This document shows, one piece after another, positions 14,205 through 16,468 of a DNA stretch of 16,468 nucleotides (its first letter is position 1; each line of letters starts with the position of its first letter). The translations under genes were made by a program, and so were the position numbers. The DNA lies in contig JACQAB010000006.1 of NCBI GenBank assembly GCA_016195205.1, forward strand, positions 1 through 16,468. Direction: 5' to 3'. Origin of the DNA: Pseudomonadota bacterium. GTDB taxonomy: Bacteria; Pseudomonadota; Alphaproteobacteria; UBA9219; RGZA01. The notes below the pieces were generated by a model, which saw only the letters and a list, made by a program, of their open reading frames with translations, had not been told where the DNA came from and made no database searches.

Positions 14205-15533
14205 ATGAAACGCCCTTCGCTTTCGGTCATCGGCCTTGGAAAACTGGGCAGCCCCTTCGCGGCGGTGATGGCGGCCAAGGGTTTTCGCGTGATCGGCGTC
14301 GATAAAAACCCGCGTTTCGTGCAGGCCATCGACAAGGGCCGCCCGCCGGTGGAAGAACCTTTTTTGCAGGCCTTTATCAAGCGCGGCCGGGCGCGGCTTT
14401 CCGCCACGCGGCGCACGGAAGAGGCGGTTCTGGCTTCCGACGTCACCTTTATTATCGTGCCCACGCCCTCGGGCTCGGATGGGCTGTTCAGCAATAAATT
14501 CGTGCTGGAGGCGGTGAAGGAAATCGGCGCGGCGCTACGCAAGAAAAAAGAACGGCATGTGATCGTGGTCACGTCCACGGTGATGCCCGGATCCAGCGAC
14601 GGGGTGATCCGCGCGGCGATTGAAAAGGCCTCGGGTCTGAAGGTGGGGCAGGGGGTGGGTTATTGCTATAACCCTGAATTCATCGCGCTGGGCAACGTGA
14701 TCGAAAACATGCTGTTTCCCGATTTTATTTTGATCGGCGAGTCCGACGCGCGCTCGGGCAAGCTGGTGTCTTCCATCTATAAAAAAGTGTGCGGCAAGGA
14801 TGTGGCGGTCGAGCGCATGGCGCTGGTGAACGCCGAAGTCACCAAACTGGCCATCAACACTTTCGTCACCAATAAAATCTCCTACGCCAACATGCTGGCC
14901 GATATATGTGAGCGCTTGCCGGGCGGCGATGTCGACGTGGTCAGCCGCGCCGTGGGCGCCGACACGCGCGTGGGACGAAAATACTTAAAGGGCGCCACGG
15001 GTTTCGGCGGCCCGTGTTTTCCGCGCGACAACATCGCTCTGGCCTCGCTGGCGCACCGCCTGGGCGCGCGCGCCGATCTGCCGCTGGCGACCGACCGCAT
15101 CAATGCCTGGCAGACCGAAAGGCTGATGCGCAAATTGCGCAAGGCTGTACCCAAAGGAGCTTTGATTGGCCTGGCGGGCATGGCCTATAAGCCCGACACG
15201 TCGGTGATCGAGAAAAGCGCGGGGATGGATCTGGCGCAGCGCTTGTTGAAAGAGCGTTTTTCGGTGCGCATCACCGATCCGCTGGCGACCAAAGAAGCGC
15301 GCAAGGTCCTAAAGGGCCGCGTCGGCATTGCCGAAGATATTCAGGCCTTGGCGCGGCATGTGGATGCGCTGGTGGTGCTAGTGCCCTCGGCCGCTTTCAA
15401 AAAACTAAACCCGCGCGCGTTGTCGGCACGCACGCAGCCACTGGTGATCCTGGATTGCTGGCGGCTTTACGCCGGAAAAAACCTGGGCAAGAAGGCCCGG
15501 GTGATTTCCGTGGGCTGCGGCCCGGCGGCCTGA
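14205..15533 (+). CDS. UDP-glucose/GDP-mannose dehydrogenase family protein
   Basis: A 442-residue nucleotide-sugar dehydrogenase. It has an N-terminal Rossmann domain SVIGLGKLGSPFAAVMAAKG (7-26), VPTPSG at 85-90, TSTVMPGSSD (124-132), YNPEFI at 155-160, AEVTKLAINTF (210-220, with the lysine at 214), and TGFGGPCFPRDN with the catalytic cysteine at 271. It closes with GLAGMAYKPDT and a third domain ending DCWRLY. The family oxidises the C6 hydroxyl of an NDP-hexose to a carboxylate in two NAD-dependent steps, giving a uronic acid. Which sugar cannot be told from sequence. The ATG lies one base after the preceding stop. An upstream in-frame start at 14139 is rejected because it overlaps the glycosyltransferase gene and the Rossmann motif begins right after this ATG. 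Its stop abuts the convergent gene's stop (TGATTA). Confidence 0.88.
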   Translation: MKRPSLSVIGLGKLGSPFAAVMAAKGFRVIGVDKNPRFVQAIDKGRPPVEEPFLQAFIKRGRARLSATRRTEEAVLASDVTFIIVPTPSGSDGLFSNKFVLEAVKEIGAALRKKKERHVIVVTSTVMPGSSDGVIRAAIEKASGLKVGQGVGYCYNPEFIALGNVIENMLFPDFILIGESDARSGKLVSSIYKKVCGKDVAVERMALVNAEVTKLAINTFVTNKISYANMLADICERLPGGDVDVVSRAVGADTRVGRKYLKGATGFGGPCFPRDNIALASLAHRLGARADLPLATDRINAWQTERLMRKLRKAVPKGALIGLAGMAYKPDTSVIEKSAGMDLAQRLLKERFSVRITDPLATKEARKVLKGRVGIAEDIQALARHVDALVVLVPSAAFKKLNPRALSARTQPLVILDCWRLYAGKNLGKKARVISVGCGPAA

Positions 15534-16124
15534 TTACCCCGCAATATTCTGCGCCACCATGCAGTATAGCATGGGCAATGACAGCACAAAATTCACGCGC
15601 GAGGTCAGCATGGCCAGTCGCGCGGCGGCGGCTTTTTCGGCGTCATTCTTCACCGGCACGATGCCAAGCGCCTTTTTCTGGTTCGGCCAGATGATGAACC
15701 ACACATTAGCGGCCATGATCAGCGCCAGCCACATCCCGACGCCGATAGTCACCGGTCCGGCGAAAGTCAGCGCCGGCACCAGATAGCCTTTCAGGTAAGC
15801 CACCAGGGCACCCGTCACCACCGTGGCCAGGGCCGACCAGCGGAACCAGAACAACGCCTCAGGCGCGATGAACTTGCCGATGGCGGGTTTCAGCTCGGCG
15901 GGAATTTTCGGCATGGTGGGGATTTGCACGAAGTTGAAATACCATAGCAAGCCAATCCACAGGATTCCCGAAATCACATGCAGCCAGACCGCCTTGGCGA
16001 GGATGAAGGTCTGCATCTGGTTCGGGTCATGAAGCATTTTGCCGTGCAGGGCATACATGGTAACGGCGACCAGCGCCACGCTCAGGCCCAGGGCCCAGTA
16101 AAGTTTTTCAAGAATCTTGGTCAT
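15534..16124 (-). CDS. PuuD-like (urate hydroxylase N-terminal type) membrane protein
   Basis: A 196-residue integral membrane protein with about four or five helices: an N-terminal helix (LGLSVALVAVTMYAL), a WLHVISGILWIGLLWYFNFV helix with conserved histidine, then IPAELKPAIGKFIAPEALFWFRWSALATVVTGALVAYL, GVGMWLALIMAANVWFIIWP and VLSLPMLYCMVA. This matches the stand-alone proteins annotated as PuuD-like membrane domain in alphaproteobacteria. PuuD itself is a membrane urate hydroxylase with a C-terminal cytochrome c, which is absent here, so urate oxidation should not be assumed. The start is ATG 16122-16124, eight bases after AAGGAG; the in-frame GTG at 16133 overlaps that ribosome site. No purine genes are near it. 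It lies divergent from the epimerase gene. Confidence 0.8.
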   Translation of the reverse strand: MTKILEKLYWALGLSVALVAVTMYALHGKMLHDPNQMQTFILAKAVWLHVISGILWIGLLWYFNFVQIPTMPKIPAELKPAIGKFIAPEALFWFRWSALATVVTGALVAYLKGYLVPALTFAGPVTIGVGMWLALIMAANVWFIIWPNQKKALGIVPVKNDAEKAAAARLAMLTSRVNFVLSLPMLYCMVAQNIAG

Positions 16125-16262
16125 GGCCAGCACTCCTTAAGGAAAGGGGCGGAAAGAGGAAGAAATGGAAGTATGTAAAGAGTTTCGGGGCGCGTCAATG
16201 CGGTCTATACCCGCGCCGCGCCGCCTGCTATGAATCACCGGGTTTCAAGGTGGAGAAAACGC
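16125..16262. other. Divergent intergenic region upstream of the PuuD-like and epimerase genes
   Basis: A 138-base spacer carrying ribosome sites on both sides: AAGGAG for the minus-strand gene within a CCTTAAGG palindrome at 16134-16141, and GGAG for the epimerase. A purine-rich plus-strand stretch lies at about 16139-16175. No convincing paired -35/-10 was found. Confidence 0.35.
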
Positions 16263-16468
16263 ATGCCCACACAGCTTGATAAGGAAGGTTTGACGGTGGT
16301 CACCGGCGCCGGCGGCTTTATCGGCGGCCATCTGGTGGCCGAACTGCGCCACCGCGGCTTCAAAAAAATCCGCGCCGTTGACATCAAGCCGCTGGATGGC
16401 TGGTACCAGCGTTTCCCCGATGTTGAAAATCACCAGCACAACCTGAAAGACCTTTCCGCCTGTTACGA
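16263..16468 (+). CDS. NAD-dependent epimerase/dehydratase, N-terminal part (partial)
   Basis: The first 68 codons are in the window. TVVTGAGGFIGGHLVAELRH is the TGxxGxxG nucleotide-binding motif of extended short-chain dehydrogenases. The following AVDIKPLDGWYQRFPD and HNLKDLSACY resemble GDP-mannose 3,5-epimerase-type proteins (the WYQxFPD and DLxxxE/C-type pattern), which invert C3 and C5 of GDP-mannose. With most of the protein missing, UDP-glucose 4-epimerase-like or dehydratase activity cannot be excluded. GGAG lies about seven bases before the ATG. It is divergent from the PuuD-like gene and may be the first gene of a further sugar operon continuing to the right. Confidence 0.7.
   Translation, partial: MPTQLDKEGLTVVTGAGGFIGGHLVAELRHRGFKKIRAVDIKPLDGWYQRFPDVENHQHNLKDLSACY

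Noticed and set aside
13115..14578. A 487-codon minus-strand open frame
   Set aside because: It lies across two well-supported plus-strand genes and has shadow-like composition, as expected in GC-rich coding DNA.
1..16468. CRISPR, phage, toxin-antitoxin or transposon systems
   Set aside because: No repeat-spacer array, transposase, integrase, terminal inverted repeats or toxin-antitoxin pair was seen.

Overview
The window looks like chromosomal DNA from a Gram-negative bacterium, probably an alphaproteobacterium. This rests on the overall look of the proteins (a PuuD-like membrane protein, a DUF1003 protein, Gmd and an RND pump tail), the GC-rich coding and the dense ATGA-coupled operons. 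No rRNA or tRNA is present, so the taxonomy is an inference. No tRNA, CRISPR array, insertion sequence or phage gene was seen, and no gene-free stretch exceeds 300 bases.

Left part (1-6414). The last codons of an RND-type efflux permease meet a seven-gene minus-strand operon head-on. In transcription order the operon encodes a DegT-family aminotransferase, a TylM1/DesVI-like methyltransferase, GDP-mannose 4,6-dehydratase (gmd), a small methyltransferase, a GT-A-like glycosyltransferase, a DAO-family FAD oxidoreductase and an RmlC-like cupin. The genes overlap by 4 bases or lie 0-6 bases apart. Gmd followed by a DegT aminotransferase and an N-methyltransferase-like enzyme suggests a GDP-4-amino-4,6-dideoxymannose (perosamine-type) sugar that may be N-methylated, for a surface polysaccharide or a glycosylated protein. 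However, the aminotransferase lacks roughly 70 internal residues that normally hold part of its PLP site.

Middle part (6594-10550). This holds an AT-richer orphan gene, a YcbB/LdtD-like L,D-transpeptidase with no signal peptide and an altered active-site motif, a DUF1003 membrane protein, a methyltransferase with a beta-rich N-terminal domain, and a CADD-family protein. The CADD-family protein retains every residue I know to be required for self-sacrificing p-aminobenzoate formation in the chlamydial protein.

Right part (10712-16468). A plus-strand operon encodes a large GT4-like glycosyltransferase whose 3' end is broken by a deletion plus frame change, a second GT-A-like glycosyltransferase that is a paralogue of the one in the left operon, and a UDP-glucose/GDP-mannose dehydrogenase family enzyme. 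A PuuD-like membrane protein follows convergently. The window ends inside an extended-SDR epimerase resembling GDP-mannose 3,5-epimerases.

The main points are the intact CADD enzyme, two polysaccharide genes with internal deletions (gene decay or assembly error), the unusual L,D-transpeptidase, and the pair of uncommon paralogous glycosyltransferases.
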